The translations under genes and the position numbers were made by a program. Source: Desmodesmus armatus (taxonomy: Eukaryota > Chlorophyta > Chlorophyceae > Sphaeropleales > Scenedesmaceae). From it: 64,000 nucleotides of DNA. This document shows positions 48,496 through 61,100 of the stretch, piece by piece. Every line of letters starts with the position of its first letter. The stretch's first letter is position 1. The stretch covers positions 248,001 through 312,000 of the forward strand of contig VIIQ02000010.1 of NCBI GenBank assembly GCA_007449985.2. Direction: 5' to 3'. Below the pieces are notes generated by a model. It made no database searches. It had not been told where the DNA came from and saw only the letters and a list, made by a program, of their open reading frames with translations.

Positions 48496-50088
48496 TTAGT
48501 CAAAGTTCTCCTGGCTCTTGCGCACTATACGTGACACCTTCTTTTTGAAGCCATCCCTGTCCTCACGCCACTGCTTGGCTGCATCCACATTGGCTGGCGA
48601 CTCATCGTTGGGCGATGACAGCATGGCAATGATGGAGATGACAATCGACTCAACCTGCACACAGGACATGGCAAGGCAGCAGGCCCAGCACAAAAGCAAC
48701 CATTGCTACAGGCTGCACGTGCTGAAGTGAAGATGACTGTTATGGCAGGCTGCCCAGTATGCTTGCTGTTTGTGCCTGGCAGCAACAGTATGCTTGCTGT
48801 TTATGCCTGGCAGCAGCAGAATGCTTGCTGTTTGTGCTTGGCGGCAGCAGTGTGCTGTGCTCTCCACATGTGCAACACAGCCCTGGCACGATTTGGGTTG
48901 TGCCCCAACCATGCTTGTGCTGAGCAATCATTGCCGACCGTGTGGCTGGTGCTGCAGCAGAGCCCCATGGAGCACCCCGCGGTCCCTCCGAACGCACCGA
49001 TTGGACTGGTGACCAGCGCTCTGCTGCAGTCTCATAACCATTGGGGTCATCTCCAGGGTTGTGTAGGATGGAGATGCACACACGGCCATCAGGGTACACT
49101 GCAGCACAGCAGACAGCGGGATGCGTAAATGAGCTTCATGCTGCCTGCCTGCACACCACACCCACACGTCTACTAGCAAGCATTGGAGATGATGTGTCAA
49201 ACTGCAATCACACACAAAACACCAACACTGCCAGCTCAGCACAGCTCTGGTATGCAGTCCTGCAGCTGAGTCAGCTTATGTTTGCCAAGGTCGGAAGGCA
49301 ACCAGCCGAGGTTGCCTTACAATTCTACCCACATGCTAGATGTGCGGGCTGCGTTGCACATGTGGACCGCAAGCCAACTATGCATGGTGGTCTATGAATG
49401 TCAATTTGGCTGCATAGGGTATGATAAGGGTATGATTGCAGAGCACACTACCAAACCAACTCACCATTTGGGTGCCACATCTCTGATGTGAAGCGGCATT
49501 GGGGTGGCTGGTTGGGGTAGTCCTTGGGGAAGGTCAGCCGGGCGTTGAAGAAGCCACCCTCACTGCACACAACCACCACAGACGATCACTACCAGCACTG
49601 GCATGTGCGACCGCCGGCCATGGTGACAGGTGTGGAGCAACCGATGACCTTACATGGATATGCCTGCGTCAGCCCTGCTGCATACCATCTTCACTGTATC
49701 AATGATATAGAACATCGGTGCAGGTGCACGTTTTCCACTGTGCATGCAGATGCAACGCAGCTGTGGCCACATCCTCCACACACACAACGATGACATATGC
49801 AAGGAGCCGCTGCTGCAGCCGAGGCATGCCACTTACTACAGGGTGTCAGGGGGCCCGATGATGGTCACTGCCCACTCAAAGATGTTGGAGTCATCAACTA
49901 GACCCGCAGAGAAGCCGTCCACTGGGTTCTTCGTCAGTTCTGCAACAGCAACAGTACGGCGGAGGTTGCAGTTGCACCGATCCTGGCTGCCACGCATGCC
50001 ACTGCTGGCTGTACCTGGCACTGACAGCTCAGGCATGCTCACCTCTAAGCTGCTTCCTCAGCAGGCTGGTGGCATAGCTCTCTGTCAT
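48496..50088 (-). CDS. Ubiquitin-conjugating enzyme E2, UBE2G/UBC7 type
   Basis: Five minus-strand exons: 50088-50043, 49939-49837, 49562-49465, 49098-48998, 48654-48496; 168 residues, the usual size. It carries ubiquitin as a thioester on Cys in [11 protein letters not shown]. The helix-1 region [40 protein letters not shown] and MWHPNVYPDG are standard E2 blocks. The acidic loop after the catalytic Cys, [19 protein letters not shown], is the insertion that marks UBE2G/UBC7, enzymes that build Lys48 chains in ER-associated degradation. The C-terminus [20 protein letters not shown] closes the fold. It is divergent from a RING E3 with 740 bp between start codons. Confidence 0.95.
48756..48848. 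repeat. 31-bp tandem repeat in UBE2G intron 4
   Basis: Three imperfect copies of AGTATGCTTGCTGTTTGTGC plus CTGGCAGCAAC, starting at 48756, 48787 and 48818, inside the intron between exons 4 and 5. Confidence 0.85.
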
Positions 50089-50828
50089 CCCGCTGCTGCA
50101 CTAGGTGTTCTAGGAAGTCTGCAGCAAACCAAAGCCCACCCTGCACCACCCGCCCGGCTGAAGCGGCTGCCCTCTCGTCAGCAGCTGCAATCAAATAGAA
50201 AGTGTGTGGATGACAAGCCGCTTGTGGATGAAGGCCGCGCTGATGAAGCAAGCAAAGCGTCACGGGTCTTGTATGGAGTCAATAGAAGGAAACAGTGGGT
50301 TTGAAGCAACGCTTGATGAACGTGAAGCACAGCCTATACGCCCAGAGCACCGGCCGAGCTGTTTGTGCATGAACTTTGTGTGTGACATTGACATCAATGT
50401 TGTGTGTGACGGTTGTGCGAAAACAATTTTGAGGGGAACAAAGGCATCCATTCAGTAGTTGCATCGGCTGAGTGAACTCATTGTTGATTCATTCAGCCTG
50501 GTGCTACTTTGGGGCCAGGCTGGCAGCGAAGCCAAGACAGCAACAGCAGCAGTAGCACCACCCACGTTGTCACGTCTTTGCGAGAAGCAGGAGCTGTTGT
50601 TGTCAAGTCCGGCTTGGTTTGATCAATCAGACCTCAATAGGCCTCCAACCCAGTCGAGCCCTCTGGAGGGAAGCAAAGCAGCAGGCCCCTTGTTCCTGTT
50701 CGGCGTTTACCACTCTGGCGCACTTGTACACACCCAGGGCTGTGGGAGGGCCGAGAGACAAATAAGGGGTTCATTATCTAGGGCCAGCTGGTGGTCCTGG
50801 CTGTCCCAGGGGAAGGCCAGCAGGAAGC
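50089..50828. promoter_or_regulatory. Divergent promoter region between E2 and RING E3 genes
   Basis: 740 bp between head-to-head ATGs. An AAATAAGGGG stretch at 50759-50768 could serve as a TATA-like element for the plus-strand gene. No other element can be named. Confidence 0.4.
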
Positions 50829-53002
50829 ATGGCGGCAGATGGGCGCGCAGCCACGCCCAGTGCCAGCGCTGTCAGCAATGACTCTGACATGACACATGGC
50901 GAGCAGTGGTGGCTGCCGCAGCCACACCCCAGCTTGGACGAGAGTCACAGCGAGTGGCGGCCTGCAGCCCCTATGGCAGAGGCCTTGTCATGCAGCGTCT
51001 GCAAGGACTTGCTGAAAGAAGCCATCACAGCAGCAGAGTGTGGACACTCCTGTAAGTTATGATAGCAGCACAAGCAGGGGTGTCTGCATTACTTGACACC
51101 ACGAGCAAGTGCTGAATCACGAACAATGCAGCTGTTTGTTTGGCAGTTTTGTATCCCTTGGTTGCAGCTGTCATGCAGCTGTTCAATGCAGCTGTCACAT
51201 GCTTCTAGCACAGTGCAACTCAATGTGACTTGCAAGACTATGTGTCTGATCTGCCCAGAACGCCGTTGCAACCCCCGTTCTTACGTGCAGATTGCTATGA
51301 CTGCATAGATAGCTGCATTTTGGTGGGTGGCAAGGCCAACTTGTGCCCCGTGTGCAAAATCCTGTTGGGCCCCAACCCATGGGAGCACCACAAGCTCAAG
51401 TATGACTTCATGCTGGACAGCTTGGTGCGCAAGGTGGGCAGGGCAGCCTGTGGGCCTGATTTAGCAGCTGTTGGCAGTTGTTGGCAGTTGTTGGCATACA
51501 GAATGCAAGGTTGTTTACGTGCTCGAGTGGTTGAGCGTGGTGAGCGTGGTGGAGAGGAAGGCAGGGCCGAGGGGCCTGTGAAGTAGTGGCTGCATGTCAG
51601 CCTCCCCCAGAATGATAGTGGGCAAGGTGAGTGAGGTGGGGGTTGAGCCCAGGCTCATGACTTTGCAGGCACGCACAGTGCTTGAACAGAGAGCAGCTGC
51701 ACAACATGGGTGGGGCAGGACAGGGGCAGGGGTGGGGTATAGCAAGGCTCCTGGCTGGTGTATGTACACACCAGCCCTCAAAATGCGCAGAGGGCAGGTG
51801 TTCAGCACCTTGCGCGAGATGGTGGCGGAAGGGCGTTCAGCAGAGCAGAGGCCCATGGCTCTGTGACTGCACACTGCTGCTCAACCTGGCTTTGCCAGGG
51901 ATCGAAATGCACTGCTGGCGCCTGAGTTGGCTGGAGTTTGTCAACGGCGGCAGGGGTGGGGCCATGTCAGCGTCATGGCAGGTTGCATGTGCAGGAGTTG
52001 GTGTGGCCCTGCCACCCTCTACATGTGAGCACAAATCGCAATATGGTGCCATCCCATGCCCAGGTTTTTCCGCGGCCGAAGTTGGATGCAGCGCTGGAGG
52101 CCCGCAGGCTGGAGCGGGAGGAGGCTACGCGGCAGGCCAAGGCCATCGTCAACAAACGGCCAGGGAAGGTCGGCTTTGCAGCGCGCGTGCCCAGCAGAGG
52201 GCAGCTGTCTGGCGGCCCAGGTGAGGAGACTACCCAGGGGAAAGGTGTCATGCACGGCCGGATGCAGAAGTGTACGCACGGGGGGTTCCGTAGTTGTCCT
52301 GCAAGGCGATGGTATCCTGCTGAGACAGCACAGGCGCCGCTGGGGTGCGCCAGCTGTATAGTGGGCGAGTGAGCAGCACCCAGACGTGCACACTCTTTTG
52401 TTGTTTGATTTGCAATCTGCTCTCGTTTCTTTGTGTGTGGTGAGAAGTGTCGTGCATGATTGGCAGTGACTGCACAGTTATCAGACACAGCTGTGTCCGG
52501 GTTGGGTGTGCGAGGAGCTGCCACATGATCGGTTGCACCTGGCCCCAGCATCGTATGTGCTGACACTGCAATGACGTGGCACTGCTGCACTCCCGCAGGT
52601 CGCCCAAGGGCTGCTGCAGGCGCAGCAGGCGGTTCAGCAGCAGCAGGGCAGGCAGCAGATCTCACAGCTGTGGAGATGATGATGCACCCGCTGGAGCTGC
52701 CGCAGGGCAAGAGCAGCAGCTCGCAGCGGCTAGTGGAGCTGCCGCCGCTGCCCAAACCGTACATACGGGTCCCTGCCAGCATCCTGCTGCCTGTGCTGAA
52801 AACGTATGTGCAGGACAGAATTGCGGGGAAGAAAGGAGAGGCTTCGCGGATGCCGCCGCTGGTGTTTCAGTGTGCTGGGCAGGTGTTGTCTGACGACAGT
52901 TGGACGGTGCAGGATGTGATAGACAAGGTCTGGAAGCCTCACCTCAGCTCAAGCAAGAGCAAAAGTGAGGTCATGGTGGTGCACTATGCTGCCACGTCCT
53001 AA
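50829..53002 (+). CDS. RING-RAWUL E3 ubiquitin ligase (PRC1 BMI1/DRIP-like)
   Basis: Exons 50829-51051, 51291-51433, 52064-52220 and 52599-53002 give 308 residues. The N-terminal RING (Cys55-Cys58, Cys71, His73, Cys76-Cys79, Cys93-Cys96; CSVCKDLLKEAITAAECGHS and CPVCK) is followed by KLKYDFMLDSLVRK and FPRPKLDAAL, then a basic, Ala-rich linker. The C-terminal 90 residues (PYIRVPASILLPVLKTYVQ, QVLSDDSWTVQDVIDKVW) resemble a RAWUL ubiquitin-like fold. RING plus RAWUL is the layout of Polycomb PRC1 RING proteins (BMI1, RING1) and plant DRIP ligases, which ubiquitinate histone H2A or the factor DREB2A. Which of these it serves cannot be read from sequence. The CrtI-like gene starts 203 bp downstream on the same strand. 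Confidence 0.87.
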
Positions 53003-53204
53003 CCGCTACGTCCAGGCCTATTGAGTTGTATACCATTGTTTTGCCGTCTGAAACACTGACGGTTACGTGTTGTTTCGTTCAAATTTTGTTCAAGTTCAGA
53101 TCAGTGTTGATCGTGTGACTTTGATTTTGTCCGGACAATGTATCCATCGCAACGGAGTGCATTTGTGACTAATCTTTCATTTTCATCCGTCTGCATACGG
53201 TAGA

Positions 53205-56200
53205 ATGCTGAAGATACAGGCCACTGCATCAGGCAGCAGTAGCAGCAGTACACTGCCATGCTGCCTCCTTCCACTCAGCCAGGCAACTCCTGCAGCTCGA
53301 TATCAACGCAGCAGGAACAAGTCTAGTCAAATTCACGTCTGCCAGGCAGCAAAATCTCGAGACTGTGTGGTCGTGGGCGGCGGGATAGGTGGGCTGGTGA
53401 CAGCTGCGAAGTGTGCCCAGTCTGGGGAGTTTCAAAGGGTCACTATCTGTGAAAAGAACCCAGAGCTGGGCGGCAGAACCCAGACTGTCAGCTTCAGTGG
53501 GTGCAGATTTGACACAGGACCAAGCTTGCTGCTCCTACCTCAGGTCTACAGGGACACCTTTCGATGGCTGCAATCTGACATCTGCAGCCATGTGGAGTTG
53601 AGGAGGGTGCGTACCACGCCACAGCAACTACATCCAGCTTTTGGAGGGCCTGACATCATTCAATCAACTGTCACAGTCACCATGCCGTTTAGGTCTTCCC
53701 TCTGTCAATGCAGCACTCATCCCACCATGCTGCACTCGTGGCCCCTGAATCAAACAGCGGGGCATCTCACTGTCCCTTTGATTTCCTGCGCGTGCCGTCA
53801 TTTGGCGTAACAGGTGGAGCCTGCAGCCTATCGCGTTTGGTTTGCAGACGGCTACAGCAGCTCCAGTGGTGGCGGCGGTGATGGCGGGTGCACCCTGGAC
53901 ATGTTGTATGATGTCCAGCAAATGGTAGAACAGCTGGAGCGGGTGGAGGAAGGCGCTGGTGAGCAGACTGGTTCCTTCACGGCTGTCATGATGCACCCCG
54001 CAGTCCACATTGTGTATTATACCCTATGAACATCACGGTGGGACATTTACCTCAGGCAGGCTGTCAACATATATGTGTTCCACCTCAAGCCATGTGCAGT
54101 GCTACGCAGGCATCTGGCGCCAGATCACAGATGCTGCTGCAAAAGCAGAGAATGCCAGAGGTCACATATCAAGCTAGTGGTACTGATTACCATCACACAT
54201 GCAAACAACATGTTGTACTGGCTTGCAAGGATACGGATGATCGCCCGCTCTGCCACCCTCCCAACAGGCATGGCCTACCTAGACTGGCTGGCAGAGTCAC
54301 GCAAAGCCCTGGTCCTGGGCACTGACAACTTCATCGCACGGGACTTCCGCAACCCAGCAGAGTTCCTAAACCCTGGCCGCCTGCTGCCCCTGCTGGGCCA
54401 GCTGGACCTTGGGGAGCTGCTGCTGCCGCACTGGGGCAGGCTGCAGCGCCGCTTCAAGAGCCCGCGCATATCAGCACTGCTGTCTTTCCAGGATCTGTAC
54501 GTGGGCCTCAGCCCTTACTCAGCACCAGGTGGGTGGGCCCAGCAGGCGGCGCAGATCTTGCTATTTGTTTGTTCTCAAAGTTGATGGCTTTGTGTCGATT
54601 ACCCCCTGGGCCCTTGGCTCTCTTGTGGGTTGCACAGCTTCGCCGTGCCCAACTACTGTAACTCTGACTGTTATGTGTTGATGGCCTGCATGGCTAGGGC
54701 AGCATTTACAGCCCTTTGTCCCATCTGGCCTTAATGTTTACGCCATCAGCAAGAGGGTCCGCAGCCAGGCATCCTTTGAAGTCGTGTCCCAACCCCAAAC
54801 CTGACCCTCAACCTTGAACTTGCAAACCGCAGGGCCAGGGCTGTGGTGTCACACGCAACCCACCTATACATGCATATTTGGCCAATTGGCAGCCTGCCAG
54901 TGTAGGAAGGGTCCCTCACAGCGACCGTGCCTTGCTGCCCTTCCACCTGCAGGTGTGTTCTCACTGCTGGCCGCCACGGAGATCACTGACGGGGTGTTCT
55001 ACCCGGTTGGTGGGTTTGGCAAGGTGCGGCACCGCCAGCAGGCCCCAGGCTTGGCATGAGTCATGCACAATGTGCAGCCGTAGCACCAGATGTTGACGCA
55101 TCAACACTCCAACAGGCACCACAAGTGCTTGATTAGATCCATGTTGGCATCTCAGCGACACCCTGACTATGGTGGGGCATACAGCGCCAACAACTATCCA
55201 ACACATGTCCAATGTATGATCGTACGCAGACTAAGCAAGCATCCACTCTCACCCTTTGGTACAGCCCTCAACCATTTCCCTGATGTCAGAGACACAATCG
55301 TGTCAGAGGATTGTCATGCTAGGATGTACTGGCTGGCCATCCATGGATAGTGTCACAAAGTGTGACCACACACTCACACACCTGGCCTGTCTGGTGTGCA
55401 GGTGACTGATGGGTTGCTCACCCTCTGTCAGCAGCATGGTGTCCAGGTGCAGACATCAGCTGCTGTGAAGGCCATACACAGCACAGGGGGCGCTGTCACA
55501 GGCGTAGAGCTGCAGGATGGCACCACCATACAGGCGGACACAGTCATCACCAACGTGTAAGCAACCAATATCCTCTAGCCCCTGCTTGGGTCTGCCTGCC
55601 TGCAAGTTCATGCCGGTGCTGGATTGCACTACATGTTTAGTTGACTGGCACTTGCTGGAACACCCGCTGCCCACACATGCACCAAAGTTGAGCCTTGAGT
55701 GCTAGGTTCTCTGACGCTGTTTCCCTCATCGCCCTGCATGATTTCGCAGCATGTCATGTCAGAGTCACAGACAGTAGAATGCAAAGAACATTCATCACCA
55801 CTTCCTGCAGCGGCAGTGTTCAACAGGCTCCTGCATCCTAGAGGGGACACCTGCCACTTCCAGTACAGCAGGGTGTGTCTTGTGGTATGTGATTTGGTGG
55901 TGGGACCCACAAGCGTCACAGCAGATCTAGATAGGTATGTGCCTGGCCACGGCCATGCTACTTACAGCACAACATAATCTGGTGTTTTCATGCAGGGATG
56001 TCAGCCAATCTTACAGCCTTCTAGCCGATGAGCCCCGTCTGCAGGCCAAGCAGCAGCAGCTTGCTGCCAAGGAGTACAGTGCTGGAGTGATCGCCTTCTA
56101 CTGGGCTGTCAACAAACGCTGTGAGCAGCTGGCACACCACAACGTCTTCCTCTCAGGTACAGGCATACTGCAGGAAAAGCGGCAGCCTGTCGTTCGGGCC

Positions 56201-57145
56201 CAGACACATGTGCCGTGTGCTTTGGTCTCACCAATTTGGTACCTGAGTGTTGCTTATCAATCATCACAACATGCAGGGCTGTGCAGCGTGGTCCTTTATG
56301 CAGCGGCAATACTCAGCTGTGGTGTGACAAGTGTTGAGGTGGCACTGCTGGGTTTGTCAACCCAGCAGCATGCAGAGCCACGTGATAGCCACACCATGCT
56401 GGCCTCAGGTCTTGGTGTCTCACAGGCCCCACGCAGGTGGGCCACTTGCACAAAGTGTGTCTGTCTGCTACTGTTGTGCACTGCCAGTGTGACAGCCTGT
56501 GACAGCTGCAGCTGGTTGCGGCTCCCGTACGACACAGTGCACCTCAACTGCCAACAGCCTGATGTCTTGCCTTTGCACAGTGGTGACTCCACCCACCACC
56601 TGCCCTGTGGGTCTCGACTGTGCGGCAACCATGCAGGCGACTACAAGGGTTCTTGGGAGCGTGCGCGGGAGCCAAGGGACTTTGTCCAGCACCCAAACTT
56701 CTACCTGTGCTGCCCCGCCCGGACAGACCCAACTGCCGCACCCCCAGATGGTGACAGCGTGATGGTGCTTCTGCCAGTTGCCAACATCCAGCAACGTGCC
56801 GGAGATGCTGATTACTCATCCCTGGTCGCTGCTGGCCGGCAGTTGATCCTGCAAACCCTAGCAGCTGCTGGTGTGGACCTCCAGCAGCAGCACATAGTGC
56901 AGGAGCGGGTGCGCGAGCCTGCTGAATGGCGGGAAGCGTACACACTGGAGCACGGGGCGGCCTTTGGGCTGTCGCATGGTTTGAACCAGCTGGCGCTGTT
57001 CAGGCCAGGGTGTGTGGACCCTGAGGGGCCCAAGGGGCTGTACTATGTGGGGGCCAGCAGCCGACCAGGAAATGGCGTGCCGCTGGTCATGCTGGGGGCC
57101 CGGCTGACTGCAGAGCGCATCCTGGCTGATGCAGGCCTGCAATAG
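53205..57145 (+). CDS. CrtI-type carotenoid (phytoene) desaturase-like FAD oxidoreductase
   Basis: Seven exons: 53205-53606, 53814-53958, 54268-54528, 54953-55023, 55402-55556, 55996-56156, 56637-57145; 567 residues, all phases fit. A leader of about 50 residues rich in Ser, Gln, Arg and Ala looks like a plastid transit peptide. The FAD site is VVGGGIGGLVTAAKCA with ICEKNPELGGRTQT and FDTGPSLLLLPQVY, the CrtI-family N-terminal block. The middle has GVFYPVGGFGKV and VTGVELQDG; the C-terminal block HGLNQLALFRPG and GLYYVGASSRPGNGVPLVM is the bacterial-type desaturase signature. Enzymes of this group desaturate or isomerise phytoene and related carotenes; plant-type PDS lacks these forms. Substrate is not provable here; a CRTISO-like or other carotene oxidoreductase role is equally open. 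Horizontal origin is possible but old, given six introns. Confidence 0.85.
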
Positions 57146-58199
57146 CACTGCTCCTGTTGAGCAAGCTTGGGCTTGGAGAGGTCGAGAGAAGGGCCCGTGC
57201 ACTTTGGGAGGTGTGAGTCAGTACTGATGCAGGCATATGGTATGGCCCATGTACCCTATTGCTTCAACCTGACGTGCATGAGGGGCAGGCTGGCTTGCTA
57301 GCAATGTCAACAGGCTGACGGGTGTTCCAGGGTGGGCCCGTGACTCCTGCTGCATGTGGCCTGACGCACGACTGCCTGGTTTGCATTGGTGCCTGGCCGT
57401 TGGCATGCATACCTGCTTCAGCTGATGGAACTGCCGCGGCAATGCTCAGCACCTGTCTGCATGAAAGTATCCCATCAGTTCAACAGAAAAAGCAGCACTG
57501 GCATGTTTGTGCAAGCAAAAAGGAGGCTCGACAGCTTTCAAACTCAAATGATCCGGGGCCCAACAGCAGGCCATTGTGGACATCAACCAGTCAATATTGA
57601 AGCCTGACTAATCGAAGCACCTATCAATTCAGCACGTGAGAGCCTGCAACACTCTTACAAGGTCGTGACTCAGCGGTGTTGAAGCACGCCAGCCAACCCA
57701 TGTTACCCGCGGCCTCCCAACCCCTGCTGCTATGCAGCATCACAGTGGGAGCAGAGTGGCCGAACACTGCTGCACCCAAGCCACCAAATTGGCAGGACAT
57801 AACAAAGCTGTACAGAGACAAGCGCTCCACTGGCGCGCTGCCGTTCAAAACCAGACAGTATAGCAAACGCCCAGGCGGTGCAGACCCACAGCCTGCCCGC
57901 TGCACCTCAAAGAAAGGGCCACCAGCCAAACCACTCTCAAACAACAATCAGCATGCCCATGCGATGCCCATTTGCAGTCCAGCACATGGGCTGATGCGGC
58001 AAGTGCTGTGGCTGTCACCAAAAGCAGTCATTACATCCGCCCTCTCCCAACATCAACACAGCCTAAACTACACAACACACGCACACACCTGTCCACAACA
58101 GGACAGCAGAACAAGCACCATGCCACCCCAACAACCGATGCCACTGCATGTGTGAGCCAGCCACCGCCAGCTACGGCACCTCTCCACAGCACGCACCAC
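57146..58199. other. Convergent intergenic region CrtI-like / SEC16-like
   Basis: About 1.05 kb holding both 3' UTRs. Open frames are short and unsupported; nothing else is seen. Confidence 0.5.
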
Positions 58200-61100
58200 T
58201 CATGCCCCAGCACAGCACGCCATGAGAGAATCAATGTCAAACCCAAGGGAGGCAAACAGCCCTGCTGAGGTGTCATCCCGCAGCTGCAGGTTGCCAAACT
58301 CAGCATACAGATCCTCATCCTCCTCCTCTTCTTCTCCATCCGCCTCATCCTGCTCCTGCTGCTGCGCCTCCATCACACCCCCGCTAGCTTCGTCCCCAGC
58401 TGCCTGTGCATCATCAGCCAGGAGCCCTGCCTGCTCCAGAGCCTCCCGAGGCAGTGCGCCCAGCAGGTAGTCCCCGTATGTCACAAAGTACTCCCTGTAC
58501 TGCGAGAGCTCAGGGTCCAGGCTGCCCATGGCTGCGGCTGCATCTGCTGCTGCGTTGAACTGCTGCGCCAGCTTGAGCCAGGCAGCTGATACAGGGGCTG
58601 CTGCTGCAGCGCCATACTCTACACCTGCGACAAAAGCGGCAAGGACAGGGCCATCAGTGACAAACATGATCATGCAAGTGACTTCGATGCCACTGCCCTA
58701 ACATGCTCAGAGTCCCCACACGCATGTAGACATCATAAAGGGAGCATGACCACGGCAACGGGACAGCAAGCGTTATTCGATAAGCACGTGCAGACATAGG
58801 CTTGCCTAGCAGCGTGCACAAAATCCTCAGCACCTGAGCATGCCATGTTGTGCAACATCATAATGCTTGCATCACTCACCCTCCTCACCGGCCTCCTCTG
58901 CTCCTGGCTCCTGCTGGTCCTCAGCAGCGTCAACCTCACCAACACTCTCCTGGCCGTCGACTGCCACCTCGCCACCCTCCCAACCGTCCACAGCAGCCTC
59001 TGTGTCGCCCTGCTCGCCCACCCCACTCTGCTCCTCCGGCACTGCATGCTGCTGCATGATGCTCTCCAAAGCGCTGCTGACGATGCGCTTGGCAGCAGCA
59101 GCAGCCACACGCCCTGTGCTGGGCTGGGACTCGAGGCCAAGGGAACTGCTGGAGATGCGAGCTGCACGCGCGGCACTCATCACCTCTGGCGAGTGCAGCG
59201 AGTGCGCTGCATCCACCACAGTTGCTGCCGCCGCCGGCGCTGCAAGGGCCACCGCTGCATCAGCTGCACCATCCACAGCCACCACGCCCAGCTGTAGGTC
59301 GAGGGTCTCATCCACCCCCCAGGCCCCAGCTGCCTCCTCCACTCCTGCCAACACGTAGCCCTGGTGTTGGGGCTCCACGGCTGCTGCTGGGTAGCCCTGG
59401 TACTGCTGCTGTGTGTCAGCCTGGGGCTCTGGTGAGCCCCAGGTGGCCTGCTGCCCTGACTGCATGGGCCAGCCCTCAGGGGCACCCACGCCCTGGACTC
59501 CTGCCTGGTCAGCACCAGCAGCAGCAGCCTCACCAGTGGTGGAGATACACTGCTGCTCTGCCGGCTGCTGCTGCCACTGAGACATGTCGTACTGCTGCGG
59601 CTGCTCAACACTGTACGGCTGGCCGTACTGATCGTACTGCTGCTGACCGTAGTGTTGTTTGTACGGCTGCTGAACGTACACCTGCTGGCCATACTCGTCC
59701 TGCGTCCAGTAGCCATTGACTGCTGGCTGCTGCTCGGCACTATAGCCCTCCCAGCCAGGCTGCTGCTGCTCGACGGCACTGCCAGCAGCTGCTGCTGCTG
59801 TGGCGTCACCCACTCCCTGCAGCTCTCCATCCACAACTGCTGCTGCAGGCTGCTCTGCCGGCTGCATGAGTTTGCTGGTTGGGGTTGGCTCCTCATGGAA
59901 CAAGTGAGCCCCACCAGCTGCCACAGCACCCAAGGCGCCATCCGTAGCAGCCTTAGCCGGCATCAAGGGCGAACCTGGCACCTGCTGCTGCTGACCATGC
60001 GGCTGCTCCAGCGTGTGTGCCTGGTACTGCTGCTGCAGCGCCTGCTGGTGCTGCTGCTCCTGCACCTGTGGCCAGCCTGGGTATGCGCTGACCTGTGATG
60101 CTGTGGACTCGGCTGCGCTGGGTGGTGGGGCCTTGTTTGCTGCGTGGCTGGGCATGGCCGCCGGCTCGCTGGCACTGGGCTTCATGGAGCCTGGGGGCAG
60201 TTTCTGCCTGAACTCCATCTGTCGGAACCAGAAGGCTGCAAGCAGTCAACATGGGCAGCAGCAGGGCGGCAGGCATAAGATCAGTCAGCGGCAGCTCACA
60301 CGAGTTTGCTATCTGCCAGAGTTAGATTCAAAGGTTATGCAGTGAGCCAAAGACTGTGTGGTGTGGAAGCATGGTGCTTGGTGCAGCTTTCTACGAGGGC
60401 ACAGCCTGGCGCAGCATAATCAACAGCTGGGCGCCTTGCACGGCAACAGGATCAAGCTGTCAAGACCCCCGCCACATTGCAAGGTGGCAACCCAACCAGA
60501 CAAACGCTGGCTGAACCAACCCCATGCCCCCCCTGCCAGTGCTGCACTCACGTGAGGTGCGCCCCTGCCCAGCCGCCTGCCTTTCCGCCTCCTGCCTCAG
60601 AGCCTGCTCCATTTCAAACTCCTCCCAGGGCAGCATGCGGTTCAGCTTGCCGGGCTGCTTGAAGTGCACCGCACGCCAGTTGACCTGAGACAGCGCCTGA
60701 GAAAGAAACTGGTCGTACGGGTGCGCACGGGCTGCAACCATGGGGTGCTGCTGCTGCAGTCCCTCTGGCCCCTTGCCCCCCGCTGCTGCAGGCTGGTGCT
60801 GCCCCGGTGCATATTGCGCAGTCTCGTCGCGTGGACAGCTGGGCAGAGCGTCCCGAGGCAGGGACTCCAACAGGCCTGGCACAAAGGGCGGCACAAGAGG
60901 TGCCTGCGATGGCGGGCCGCTGCCTGATGTGTAGGCCCCAGCAGCCTGCTGCGGTGACGGCTCACCAAAGTGCTGCTGCTGTGGCGTCCCAGGCATCCCA
61001 TACCCACTTTCGTACGGCTGGTGCTGATGCGCCCAGTGGCTCTGCCCTGCTGGGTCATACCCATTCATCAACGGGTACTCCTGCTGCGGCTGCTGTGTGC

